This document shows positions 36,390-44,769 of a DNA stretch of 64,000 bases, one piece after another. The notes beneath the pieces are model-generated. The model was given only the letters and a program-made list of their open reading frames with translations, did not search any database and was not told the DNA's origin. The stretch comes from JAICKM01 sp038228295. Its GTDB lineage: Bacteria; Chloroflexota; Chloroflexia; QHBQ01; JAICKM01. The position numbers were made by a program, and so were the translations under genes. Every line of letters starts with the position of its first letter. Position 1 is the first letter of the stretch. Location of the stretch: contig JBBRPH010000005.1 in assembly GCA_038228295.1 (NCBI GenBank), positions 1-64,000 of the forward strand, in the 5' to 3' direction.

Positions 36390-36899
36390 ATGGACGAGCC
36401 GCACGCCGGCGGGCTGACGCACCTTGACGCGGCGGGTCACGCCCAGATGGTAGACGTGGGAGCCAAGCCGCCGACCGAGCGCGAGGCGCTGGCCCAGGCC
36501 GAGGTATGGCTCCAACCGGCCACGCTGACGGCGATGCGCGCCGGCCGCCTGCCGAAAGGCGATGTGGCGGCCGTGGCGCGCATTGCCGGCATCATGGCGG
36601 CCAAGCGCACCAGCGAGCTAATCCCGCTCTGCCACCCCCTGCCCCTGACCAGCGTGACGGTCGAGTTGGCCGTGCATGATCCCGCCCCCGGCGCGGCACG
36701 CGGCGCGGTCCATATCCAGGCACGAGCCAAAACCATCGGGCCGACCGGCGTGGAGATGGAAGCACTCACCGCCGCGAGCGTGGCCGCGCTGACGGTCTAT
36801 GATATGGTGAAAGCGATAGACCGCGGCGCGACTATCGGCGGCATTCGGCTGCTGGAAAAGCGCGGCGGCAAAAGCGGCGTGTGGCGGGCCGAGAGTTAG
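36390..36899 (+). CDS. moaC: Cyclic pyranopterin monophosphate synthase
   Basis: Second step of molybdenum-cofactor synthesis, acting with MoaA. The 169 residues show the MoaC signature: LTHLDAAGHAQMVDVGAKP, PKGDVAAVARIAGIMAAKRT, LIPLCHPLPLTSVTVE, GPTGVEMEALTAASVAALTVYDM and KAIDRGATIGGIRLLEKRGGKSG (split here as one motif region near 130-155). No other mo- genes are in the window. It starts two bases after the cyclophilin stop and ends overlapping the convergent GNAT gene by four bases. Confidence 0.95.
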   Translation: MDEPHAGGLTHLDAAGHAQMVDVGAKPPTEREALAQAEVWLQPATLTAMRAGRLPKGDVAAVARIAGIMAAKRTSELIPLCHPLPLTSVTVELAVHDPAPGAARGAVHIQARAKTIGPTGVEMEALTAASVAALTVYDMVKAIDRGATIGGIRLLEKRGGKSGVWRAES

Positions 36900-37528
36900 G
36901 CCCGCCGGTCCGGCGGGTAGGCGGGCCGCTGCCGGCGCAGGTCTAGGCCCAGGATAAGCCAGGGTGCAGGGCCGCCGGGGAAGTAGAAATCGGGGCGGAG
37001 CGTCTGCCAGCCGCGCTTGCGGTAGAGGGCTAATGCCGCCGTTTCTACCTGGCGCGTGGACAGCACCGCAGTCGGCTGCGGCACCTCAACCAGCAGCGCA
37101 TCATGCAACCGCCCGCCGATGCCCCGCCCCTGATAAGCCGGGTCCAGCGCTAACTCCACGAACTCAAACGCCCCCTCCAGCCACGGCCGCACGGGCGGAT
37201 CGAGCGCCGTCGCCACCAGATTATGCCACCACTGCCCCGGCGCGCTCCGGTAGCCATAGGTAAAGCCGACAATCCGCCCGTTCACAGTGTCCCGCGCCAC
37301 GCGGCAGCGAAACGCCTGCCGCTCCACATGACGCGCCAACGTATCGGCGAAAGCCGCTGCCGCCGCCGGCCCGCGCTCGTAGGGCGGCGCAGCAAACGCG
37401 GCCGCATAAACCGCGCGGATCGCATCACGCGCCGCCAGCGTGTCGGCGGCGCTATAAGGGACAATAGCGATGGTCACAGGTGGTAAGCGGTGAGACAGAT
37501 GGGAACAGGGATCGGGGTAAGAACGCAA
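36896..37528 (-). CDS. GNAT-family N-acetyltransferase
   Basis: A protein of up to 210 residues with a GNAT fold: IAIVPYSAADTLAARDAIR, GRIVGFTYGYRSAPGQWW, the acetyl-CoA loop ELALDPAYQGRGIGGRLHDA and a late ETAALALYRKRGWQTL. The start is uncertain: TTG 37528 has GAGG upstream, while a GTG at 37477 would remove 17 residues that do not look like part of the fold. The substrate is unknown. Confidence 0.8.
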   Translation of the reverse strand: MRSYPDPCSHLSHRLPPVTIAIVPYSAADTLAARDAIRAVYAAAFAAPPYERGPAAAAAFADTLARHVERQAFRCRVARDTVNGRIVGFTYGYRSAPGQWWHNLVATALDPPVRPWLEGAFEFVELALDPAYQGRGIGGRLHDALLVEVPQPTAVLSTRQVETAALALYRKRGWQTLRPDFYFPGGPAPWLILGLDLRRQRPAYPPDRRA

Positions 37529-37929
37529 TTCACGACGCTACCTCAAGTCTCTAAGCGGCAACCCAAACAATCTGATTTTTACTATTCCCCAAGTATGGGA
37601 CTTTAAGCAACCGAACTGAGACAGATCACTATCGCATTCTCCAGTCAGAGGAGACCACTATACTCGATTCATGCCAAGAAAAGTAGAAGCGCGCTTACAA
37701 AATTAGTGGGTTCCCACCTGCGTGAGAACCCATTGGGTGACCTGCCTAGGACTCGAACTCAGAACCGCCTGATTACGGATTGCCGCCCTCATGCTGGTGG
37801 GCCTCTGTGCCTGTGGTGGGGTGCATCGGTATGCAATTAGTGGCTTCAGTAGCTCGTTGGCAAAGCATTAGGTTGATCTGTACAGACTTGCGGTACAAGT
37901 ATACGACAGCACATACGGAACGGCCAGGA
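37529..37929. other. Non-coding island margin
   Basis: A 400-base AT-richer stretch without a convincing gene. It holds a hairpin GGGTTC/GAACCC near 37708-37730, the tRNA-Lys 3'-half copy (37734-37775) and the remains of unidentified sequence up to the DUF4352-like fragment. Confidence 0.5.
37734..37775 (-). repeat. Degraded copy of the tRNA-Lys 3' half (probable distal attachment site)
   Basis: These 42 bases match 42642-42683, the 3' end of the intact tRNA-Lys gene, at 37 of 42 positions and in the same orientation. The homology stops in the anticodon loop, and the sequence beyond cannot fold into a tRNA. A partial tRNA 3' copy downstream of a tRNA gene is the classic mark of an integrated element, here about 4.9 kb long. 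Confidence 0.7.
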
Positions 37930-38175
37930 CTACTTGTGTAGCAGGATCGTCACATCCGCATCGCTGCCGTCACTACTGATCATGTGCAGCGTGCTACTCT
38001 TCGCATCGGCGGCCACATCAAAGGCCAGTAATACATGGGTGAGCGTGCGTGGGGTGACGGTATTTCCCAACGGACGACGACCTTCTAGGTCCGCAAAGCT
38101 GCCCATGCCATAGGTATTTGCCCGCGTGATCTCGTGATACGTACTACCCTGATCATCGGTCAGCGTCAGTCTAGC
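37930..38175 (-). pseudogene. 5'-truncated gene fragment (DUF4352-like end)
   Basis: Directly after the res stop codon, in the same frame, 80 codons stay open and end at TAG 37932-37930. The peptide includes LTLTDDQGSTYHEITR, ANTYGMGSFADLEGR and THVLLAFDVAADAKSSTLHM. The pattern resembles the C-terminal strands of DUF4352-like extracellular domains. There is no start codon with a ribosome site, so it is most likely the tail of a gene cut by the arrival of the restriction island. Confidence 0.5.
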
Positions 38176-40713
38176 CTAGGTGAAAAGCTCGTTAATACGT
38201 ACCTGCCACTCGTCTTCGTAAATAACCTGGAAATGAATCTGTTTGCCACCGAAGTCCGCGCAGATAGCCTCCCAGTTAGTAGCGCGGCCTAATTCGTTAC
38301 AAAGGGCGAAAATGTCTTGCTTGTAAGTGGTATCAGCATTACCCTTCAGATGGAGACCTTTCGTTTCTAGCACATAAATAGTTCTGTAATCGGTGGGATC
38401 AACAGAGTCCTTGCGCGTTGCTACAAAATCAGGGTAGATCCGATTGGGTTGCCATCCTTGAATCCAGTAATTACGCTGTGAGGTGTCAAGCGTATAATAT
38501 TGCGTTCCGACGATATTACGATACCAAGATAACAATTCCGTCTGCTGATCTAGATAAACAGCAACCGCTTTCTCCGTCTCGTTAAAATCCTCTTCGGGCA
38601 CATACTCAAAGAGACTGCGCTGCACAAGGTCATTATTAGGTCGCGTGAGTTTTCGACTATCGGCCGGCACGCGAATCGAACTGGGCAAAGCGTAATCGCT
38701 AATGGCTTGCAGGAAGAAGCACATTTGCCGGTGCATCAATAGCTCACGGAAAATCTCTTCGGTCAGCACATTACGTTGCTTTACAAGCAATTTCTTTAAC
38801 TCATCTATGATAAACACGATATTTGCTGTGACCAGTGCTTCATCATAGCGCGCCAGGAACTGAGTTACCGTCTGATCGACAATGCTGTAGGCGACCCACG
38901 GATTTGGCACAACATCCGCCAATTGCTGGGTCATAAACACTTTGTCAATCGTAAGCCCAACCTCAGCGGAGCGATTACCCTTGAAATCAACTACCGTGTC
39001 AGATTGTTCGTAGTAGCCTATACGCGCTTGCTGATCCGCATTGCTGATAACGGTCCCCAATGTTACGAGGTCCAAACCGGATAGATCCACGCGGTTCCAG
39101 TCTATCCGGCGCAAAATATCCATAGTATAGCTAAGATCGCGGTAGCCGGTTGCCTCCTGCATCACGAAACGGGGCAAGTAAATCTTGCCGGCAAACTTAC
39201 GAAACTCGGCCCGATAGCCGACATCTACCCGCCCGCCGGCATTGGCTTCGGCCCTGGAGCGTATGTGTTCCCGCAAATCGCCTAGCCCTTCTTCGTTAAA
39301 CCCGCGCTGAATCGCATCTAGCAGATCCCCTGCTCTACGTTTGAAGCAAAAGACGTAACTCTCGTCAAGTTCCGGCACACCTGTCTTGCGGGCCTGCGGT
39401 TGGCGTAGCACCCGTCCGACCAATTGCGTAATGCCGGTCTGGGAAGCGGGATTAGTTAAGATCACCAGCACATACGCGAAAGCACAATCCCAGCCCTCTT
39501 GCAGCGCCTGCTTTGTGATGATGTATTGAATGGGGCAGTCAGGGCTGAGGAGATCGATATTCTCTAGTCCATCGTTCTCGCTGCTTTTGATAGCGATCTG
39601 AGTAGGGCTAACACCACACTGCTTAATCAAGTGATTACGTGCATCGTTGGCGTGAATAAAACGGCCTTGTTCTTGATCTTTGCCGGTGCGTTCCACTTGA
39701 ATCAAGCAAATCGGGCGAATATAGCGTCCACTGTTTGACTGGTACTCGTAGGCTTTGCGGGTCAGTAATTGGATTTGCTCATAAGCCGCCAAAAGGGTCA
39801 CGCGCCAGTCTTGGCTGGCCTTATTGATGATGTTCAAGTCCAGCTTGATCATCTCTTCACGCAACAATTCCTGACCGCCAATGGTTACGAGTACGTTACT
39901 ACCAGTTCCCGGCGTAGCCGATAGTTCCAAAATAAAGCAGGGATTGAACCCACGCAAAGTGTCTTGCGCGCCTTCGCTATAGGCTTTGTGTCCTTCATCG
40001 AGAACAATCATAGGGCGCAGTAGACGTAAGGTGTTACCGAGGCTCGTCTTGATCGCCGCGCCGGCCCAGCTACCGACCGCACCAAAGGAGTCAAGATTGG
40101 GGATTTGCTGTAGCAAGGCCGCTTGCGCCGGCGCATCGTCCTCAGCCGGGAAAAAGTCCGCAAAGCCGGTACTATCCTGAAACATTTTCAGCGTTTCTTT
40201 GTCCTGCCGGTTGGCCGAAGGTAACATCAGCACCAGTATCACCAGATACTCATGGGTCTGCTGTGAGGTGAAGCGGTCAGCTTTTTCCAGCACCAACGTC
40301 CGTCCGCCACTGGCCCGGTCGAGGGTGTAGCGATAAGGATGTTCGCGGTTGCGTAAGGCCGCCAAAGTCTGGCGGTAAATCTCCGTGGTGGGTACAATCC
40401 ACAGGACCAGTCCGGTCTGTTGCTTGCGATATTCTAAAAAGACTTTTTCGACCGACAGCGCGGCCAGGAAAGTCTTGCCGCCGCCCGTCGGCACCTTTAA
40501 GCAAACCACGGGAATGTCTTCGCCTAGCCCGTTTTGCCGTGATTGATAGGGTCGTGCGCCGCGCACCTGCTGCCAAGCTGCCGCCGGCGCGTCATAGGGG
40601 ATACCCAGATTAAGCGCATCCACCTGCGCTTTTTTGGCCGTAGCGACCGCCAATGCCGCCAAATAAGCACCCAGCGTCGCCAGCGTCTTTTGTTGATACT
40701 CTTTTAGTTCCAT
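38176..40713 (-). CDS. res: Type III restriction enzyme, Res subunit
   Basis: Provides ATP-dependent translocation and cleavage in the Mod-Res complex. The 845 residues hold a superfamily-2 helicase core: LKVPTGGGKTFLAALSVEKV (Walker A, about 70-90), VLDEGHKAYSEG (Walker B), LELSATPGTGSN (motif III), QEGWDCAFAYVLVILTN and QLVGRVLRQPQARKTG (motif VI). Near the C-terminus PDFVATRKD and YVLETKGLHLKG fit the PD-(D/E)xK nuclease domain. It follows mod by 12 bases on the same strand. The DNA is visibly more AT-rich than the surrounding genes, suggesting acquisition. Confidence 0.92.
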   Translation of the reverse strand: MELKEYQQKTLATLGAYLAALAVATAKKAQVDALNLGIPYDAPAAAWQQVRGARPYQSRQNGLGEDIPVVCLKVPTGGGKTFLAALSVEKVFLEYRKQQTGLVLWIVPTTEIYRQTLAALRNREHPYRYTLDRASGGRTLVLEKADRFTSQQTHEYLVILVLMLPSANRQDKETLKMFQDSTGFADFFPAEDDAPAQAALLQQIPNLDSFGAVGSWAGAAIKTSLGNTLRLLRPMIVLDEGHKAYSEGAQDTLRGFNPCFILELSATPGTGSNVLVTIGGQELLREEMIKLDLNIINKASQDWRVTLLAAYEQIQLLTRKAYEYQSNSGRYIRPICLIQVERTGKDQEQGRFIHANDARNHLIKQCGVSPTQIAIKSSENDGLENIDLLSPDCPIQYIITKQALQEGWDCAFAYVLVILTNPASQTGITQLVGRVLRQPQARKTGVPELDESYVFCFKRRAGDLLDAIQRGFNEEGLGDLREHIRSRAEANAGGRVDVGYRAEFRKFAGKIYLPRFVMQEATGYRDLSYTMDILRRIDWNRVDLSGLDLVTLGTVISNADQQARIGYYEQSDTVVDFKGNRSAEVGLTIDKVFMTQQLADVVPNPWVAYSIVDQTVTQFLARYDEALVTANIVFIIDELKKLLVKQRNVLTEEIFRELLMHRQMCFFLQAISDYALPSSIRVPADSRKLTRPNNDLVQRSLFEYVPEEDFNETEKAVAVYLDQQTELLSWYRNIVGTQYYTLDTSQRNYWIQGWQPNRIYPDFVATRKDSVDPTDYRTIYVLETKGLHLKGNADTTYKQDIFALCNELGRATNWEAICADFGGKQIHFQVIYEDEWQVRINELFT

Positions 40714-40725
40714 CGCCCATACTCT

Positions 40726-42543
40726 TTAGTAGTGGAAGCGGTAAATCTCAAATGGTAGCTGGGCATACTTGACGTTATATGTTTCTAAGTAGGAGGGATC
40801 AACAAAGCGGGTCGGCGCAAAGACGAGCCGCTGTTTGCTGCCGTCATCAGGCAAGGCTTGGATGCGTTCGAGCGTCAGCGCCGCCTGCTTCAGATACTCC
40901 ACAGCGGGCTGATACAACAGATAGACACGGTACTGCGCGCTTTCGCCGACAAATGATTGCGCTTCATCCAACAGTGCCGGATCAAACTCTTCGCCGGTGG
41001 CCGTATAGAACAAGTATCGCGCCAAGTCCTCATAACGCGGCAACTCTGTGCCGGCCAATACGCCCGCAATATCCAACGGCGCGCCCAACTCGAAGAAGCT
41101 GAACGAGCCACCTAAACCTGCGCGAACACGCGCATCCTTAAAGCCAGGAACGCCTTCTATGACGCGCCGCAACCGTTCTGCGGTCAGTGTATCCGCGTAA
41201 TCTTCTGTTTCCACGAGAATAAAATGCCGATTGCCGCCGTCTCCTTGGTTTAATTGCAGCACCGCTTGGCCCGTGGTGCCGGATCCGGCAAAGGAGTCGA
41301 GAACAATATCGCCTTTGTCCGGTTCCGTGCAATAACGAAGCAAACGCATAATCACTTCGTGATCTTTGGGGTTGTCAAAGACTTTTGCCCCCATTAGATC
41401 GCGTAAGTACCTGACAGCCACCTGCGATTGCTTGTAGATCACGCTAGGCATGACTTGTAGGCCCACTATGGCTTCGCTATCGTCGTCCGCTACCAGCTCA
41501 TCAGCATTCTCAAACGTATCGCCGGCAATCTGAGCTAGTGCGTCTTCCTCTAATTCTTCGGCAATAGGGCGCAGATGCGCTTTGCGGAACGGGGGCTGCG
41601 TATGATCCTCGCGGAACACCACAAGACCCCAATCAATTTGCTGTTGCATTCGCTCAAGTGTCGGGAATATCCAGCCACGCTCAGGTACCTTGCAAGGCTG
41701 CCCTGTGACAGGGTGGATCACATCATAACTCGGCCCATTGCCACCAGGCCATGAAATATTATCATCACGCCACGGACCGTATTTATCAATATGCCTATAG
41801 CGGCTTAGTAACTTTGAGGGGCTGCTTTTGGGGAGTTGGCGATACCATTCTTGAAGCGCTTGCTCTACAGCAGGGTCGTCATCTTTGTGAAGGGCACGCA
41901 ACCGGATGTACTCGTTCCATATTTCTTGGGCACCTGGTTTTGCCTCACGCCAAACGGTTTTTAGCTCTTTTAGTTTAGCTAACGAGTACGCATACACTAA
42001 AATGTACTCATGTCCAATGGAGAACAGGCGTGCATCGTTTTTGCGACCCTTTTCCCATGCAAGTTGCGCGATAAAATTGTCTGCGCCAAAAATCTCGTCC
42101 ATCAGCATCCGCAAGTGCTGAACTTCGTTGTCGTCAATGCTGACGAAAATCACGCCGTCTTCACGTAGCAGTTCACGCAGCAGGGTCAGGCGTGGCAGCA
42201 TCATACACAGCCATTTGTCGTGGCGGGTCAAGTCTTCGCGGTCCACCGGCTGCTGGCTGCGAAGCCACTCCTGGATCATGGGGCTATTCACATTGTCGTT
42301 GTAGCGCCAGCCTTCGTTGCCGGTGTTGTACGGCGGATCAATGTAAATACACTTGACCCGTCCGGCATAGTTGGGCAGGAGGGCTTTGAGTGCGATCAAG
42401 TTGTCGCCGTGGATAATCAGGTTATCGTTGAGGCTGACCTTATCGGTCAGGCTGGCGGCGGCATTGGGAAGCAATTGGTGATATTTGACCGCCAGATGGT
42501 GGTTGCTGACGAAACTTTTGCCTTTGAATTGGAGAGTCGGCAT
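40726..42543 (-). CDS. mod: Type III DNA methyltransferase, Mod subunit
   Basis: Adenine-specific modification and DNA recognition subunit. The 605 residues show the beta-class order: KCIYIDPPYNTGNEGWRYND (motif IV, DPPY) before VLDSFAGSGTTGQAVLQLNQ (motif I, FxGxG). A variable target-recognition region lies between (about 175-390). ATG 42543 was chosen because MPTLQFKGKSFVSNHHLAV is the usual start of this family and AGGA precedes it; an upstream in-frame start at 42606 would lie inside the terminator. The recognised sequence cannot be deduced. Lower GC than neighbours supports horizontal transfer. Confidence 0.92.
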   Translation of the reverse strand: MPTLQFKGKSFVSNHHLAVKYHQLLPNAAASLTDKVSLNDNLIIHGDNLIALKALLPNYAGRVKCIYIDPPYNTGNEGWRYNDNVNSPMIQEWLRSQQPVDREDLTRHDKWLCMMLPRLTLLRELLREDGVIFVSIDDNEVQHLRMLMDEIFGADNFIAQLAWEKGRKNDARLFSIGHEYILVYAYSLAKLKELKTVWREAKPGAQEIWNEYIRLRALHKDDDPAVEQALQEWYRQLPKSSPSKLLSRYRHIDKYGPWRDDNISWPGGNGPSYDVIHPVTGQPCKVPERGWIFPTLERMQQQIDWGLVVFREDHTQPPFRKAHLRPIAEELEEDALAQIAGDTFENADELVADDDSEAIVGLQVMPSVIYKQSQVAVRYLRDLMGAKVFDNPKDHEVIMRLLRYCTEPDKGDIVLDSFAGSGTTGQAVLQLNQGDGGNRHFILVETEDYADTLTAERLRRVIEGVPGFKDARVRAGLGGSFSFFELGAPLDIAGVLAGTELPRYEDLARYLFYTATGEEFDPALLDEAQSFVGESAQYRVYLLYQPAVEYLKQAALTLERIQALPDDGSKQRLVFAPTRFVDPSYLETYNVKYAQLPFEIYRFHY

Positions 42544-42586
42544 CGCAGCACATCCTGAGCAGGTCAGCATCGTCACTGCCGAGTAG

Positions 42587-42622
42587 CCAAAAGGCCCGGT
42601 GGACAACCGCCGGGCCTTTTGG
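42587..42622. terminator. Bidirectional intrinsic terminator after tRNA-Lys
   Basis: CCAAAAGGCCCGG (42587-42599) and CCGGGCCTTTTGG (42610-42622) form a perfect 13-bp inverted repeat around a 10-base loop, with T-rich stems on either strand. It lies 24 bases beyond the tRNA 3' end and so probably ends the tRNA transcript before mod. Confidence 0.8.
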
Positions 42623-42645
42623 TTTGCCTAACATTGTTCTATGGG

Positions 42646-42718
42646 TGACCCGCCTGGGACTCGAACCCAGAACCCACTGATTAAGAGTCAGTTGCTCTGC
42701 CAGTTGAGCTAGCGAGTC
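42646..42718 (-). tRNA. tRNA-Lys (CTT anticodon)
   Basis: A full 73-base cloverleaf on the minus strand. The acceptor stem is GACTCGC/GCGGGTC, the D arm GCTC-AACTGGCA-GAGC, the anticodon arm ACTGA-CTCTTAA-TCAGT with anticodon CTT, the variable loop GGGTT, the T arm CTGGG-TTCGAGT-CCCAG and the discriminator A. CCA is not fully encoded. An upstream TTGACA-17-TATAAT promoter and a downstream terminator flank it. The 3' half serves as the likely integration site of the neighbouring restriction island. Confidence 0.95.
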
Positions 42719-42749
42719 GGATCGGCCCGGTGGGCACCGGACCACGCCT

Positions 42750-42778
42750 ATTATAGCAGCTACGACGAGGCGTGTCAA
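42750..42778 (-). promoter_or_regulatory. Promoter of tRNA-Lys
   Basis: On the minus strand TTGACA (42778-42773), 17 bases, TATAAT (42755-42750) preceded by TGC. This is a perfect consensus with an extended -10, as expected for a strongly expressed tRNA. Confidence 0.88.
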
Positions 42779-42788
42779 GGAAGAGCTG

Positions 42789-42817
42789 TTGCGCCGGCGG
42801 CGCGAATCCGGTATAAT
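42789..42817 (+). promoter_or_regulatory. Promoter of the uracil-DNA glycosylase operon
   Basis: TTGCGC (42789-42794), 17 bases, TATAAT (42812-42817). The same TTGCGC-17-TATAAT pair occurs at the histidine kinase promoter (17450-17422). Its -35 box is 10 bases from that of the divergent tRNA promoter. Confidence 0.7.
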
Positions 42818-42854
42818 AGAGCGTGAATGGTACAAATGTTCCCCGGAGGCGGAT

Positions 42855-44066
42855 GTGAGTAAGCTGGATGGGCTAAATGCCCAGGTGCGGAGTTGTCGCC
42901 TGTGCCGGCTCTGCCGCACGCGCATGAACGGGGTGCCGGGCGACGGCAACGAGGCGGCGGCGGTGTTGTTTATCGGCGAGGGGCCGGGCTATAACGAGGA
43001 CCGCGAAGGCAAGCCGTTTGTCGGTCAGGCGGGGCAGTTCCTTGACGAGTTGCTGGGCATCGCCGGGCTGCAACGACGCGAGGTGTATATCACCAACGTG
43101 GTCAAATGCCGCCCGCCGCAGAACCGCGATCCCCTGCCCGACGAGATTGATGCCTGTTCCGGCTACCTGGAACGTCAGATTGCGACGATTGACCCGTTGC
43201 TGATCGTGACACTGGGGCGCTATTCGATGGCCCGGTTTTTCCCCGACGCGAAGATCACCAGCATTCACGGCCAAGCAAAGGCGCTTGAAGGGCGCATGGT
43301 GCTACCGATGCTGCATCCCGCCTACGGCCTACGCGATGATCGCGGGCGGGAGAGCCTGAAAGAGGACTTTCGCCGCCTGCCCGATGTGCTGGCCCAGGCC
43401 CGCGAATTGCGCGCCGCCCGCCCCGGTCCCCCGCCGCCTCAGCAGCGCCGATTGCAGGCGGTGGTGGAAGCGCATTTGGATACGCTACCCGTCACCCCCG
43501 CGCCGGTCGTCACGAGTGCTCCGGCTGCCGAGACCACCGACCCATTTGCTTATGTGAGCGCCGTAACCGACCCGGCGCGGCGCGGGGGGCGCCGGAAAGT
43601 GGCCGCCGTAGCCGCCGGCGAGAGCGCGACGGTAGCCGTGCCCATGGCGCCGTCCGCCACGCCGGGGGAATTGGATACACCGGATGTAGCGCCTCCCGCA
43701 CCCGAACCGGCGGCGGCAGACGCGCCGATCACCGCCACGGTAACATTGGCGCTGCGAGAAAGCGCGCCGGCCTCGATCCCGTCGGCACAAGTGGAGGGCA
43801 CACTGCTACCCGTAGCGGCGGAACAGGGCCGGGTCGAACCGCTGCATATCGTACCGGCGGATCCGCCGCTGATCACGGTAGACTCGGCGTTGCAGGCCGC
43901 CACCGCGCCGCCGGCGCTGCCACGCAGAGCGCGCTCCGCTCCCCCCGTTGCACTTGCGCCGGACGCGGCAGCGCCGGCCGCAACTCCGCCGGCCGATGCA
44001 CCGGCAGCGCCCGGCAAAAAGGGCAAGCCGGATAAGGATTTTGAGCAGTTGAGCCTGTTCGGATGA
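42855..44066 (+). CDS. Family 4 uracil-DNA glycosylase with long C-terminal tail
   Basis: Removes uracil from DNA in base-excision repair. The first 195 residues are a family-4 (4Fe-4S) enzyme: VRSCRLCRLCRTRMNGVPGD with two cluster cysteines, FIGEGPGYNEDREGKPFVG, NVVKCRPPQNRDPLPDEI with further cysteines to residue about 98, and LPMLHPAYGLRDDR as the late histidine motif. About 200 further residues are Pro/Ala-rich and low in complexity, with no known domain, roughly doubling the usual length. GTG 42855 was chosen because GGAGG lies 5-6 bases upstream. Confidence 0.9.
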   Translation: MSKLDGLNAQVRSCRLCRLCRTRMNGVPGDGNEAAAVLFIGEGPGYNEDREGKPFVGQAGQFLDELLGIAGLQRREVYITNVVKCRPPQNRDPLPDEIDACSGYLERQIATIDPLLIVTLGRYSMARFFPDAKITSIHGQAKALEGRMVLPMLHPAYGLRDDRGRESLKEDFRRLPDVLAQARELRAARPGPPPPQQRRLQAVVEAHLDTLPVTPAPVVTSAPAAETTDPFAYVSAVTDPARRGGRRKVAAVAAGESATVAVPMAPSATPGELDTPDVAPPAPEPAAADAPITATVTLALRESAPASIPSAQVEGTLLPVAAEQGRVEPLHIVPADPPLITVDSALQAATAPPALPRRARSAPPVALAPDAAAPAATPPADAPAAPGKKGKPDKDFEQLSLFG

Positions 44067-44719
44067 CGCTTTATCGGCTTACGGCGGATGCGCGGCGTAG
44101 CGCGGGGGCACTGGTGCTCGGTGTAATCGCGGTGGCTGTGTACGCCGCCTGGAACCTGGCATCGCTGCTGACCGGCGGCGTGCAAGGACCGGAATGGGTA
44201 CTAGGGGCGCTGATGATCGCCCTGCTGATTGTCAGCCCGGCGGTAGCTTGGACACTGCTGGGCGAGATCCAGTATACCGTCGCCACCGATGCGACCGGCC
44301 TAACAGTACGGCTGTTGGGCGTGCATTTACATTATGATTGGGCGCAAGTGCGGGCCGTAAGCGCCTCCACTACGTCGCCGACCATTCGTAATAAAGCCCA
44401 ATCTGCGGGGCCAAGCGCGGAACCCGGAACGTCGCCTTCAGGGCCGGCGCTTCCGACGGCAATTGATGGAACGGACTTATCTATAGAAGAGAGACCCGCC
44501 GGCGACCCCGCGCCCGCAGTGGCGCAACCCGACCCGATAGACGGGCCGCTCTACCTCCATGTTGAGCCGCCCGCACCAGACCGCATCGCGCAGCCCTTGG
44601 TGCGCCTGCTGTACCGCCAAGCCTACGGCAACACACTACCGCTGCCCGCCGGCCTGACCGGCCGCACGGATCTGCTTGCCGAAATCGCCGCTCGTCAGTC
44701 GCTAGTGAGTAGCGTTTAA
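44063..44719 (+). CDS. Two-TM membrane protein with PH-like domain
   Basis: A 218-residue protein of unknown function. Two transmembrane helices are near the N-terminus (GALVLGVIAVAVYAAWNLAS and VLGALMIALLIVSPAVAWTL). They are followed by a strand-rich part, YTVATDATGLTVRLLGVHLH then YDWAQVRAVS, which is the typical shape of bacterial PH-like (bPH2) domains, and a long Pro-rich insert. The start overlaps the glycosylase stop (ATGA), so the two are cotranscribed. Confidence 0.65.
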   Translation: MTLYRLTADARRSAGALVLGVIAVAVYAAWNLASLLTGGVQGPEWVLGALMIALLIVSPAVAWTLLGEIQYTVATDATGLTVRLLGVHLHYDWAQVRAVSASTTSPTIRNKAQSAGPSAEPGTSPSGPALPTAIDGTDLSIEERPAGDPAPAVAQPDPIDGPLYLHVEPPAPDRIAQPLVRLLYRQAYGNTLPLPAGLTGRTDLLAEIAARQSLVSSV

Positions 44720-44769
44720 TAAGTGCAAAGGCTGCACAACCCGCAGCATAAAGAAGGATTAACGACAGA

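Noticed and set aside
37734..37810. A second tRNA gene on the minus strand
   Set aside because: Only the 3' half resembles a tRNA. The bases beyond the anticodon loop cannot pair to form the anticodon, D or acceptor stems.
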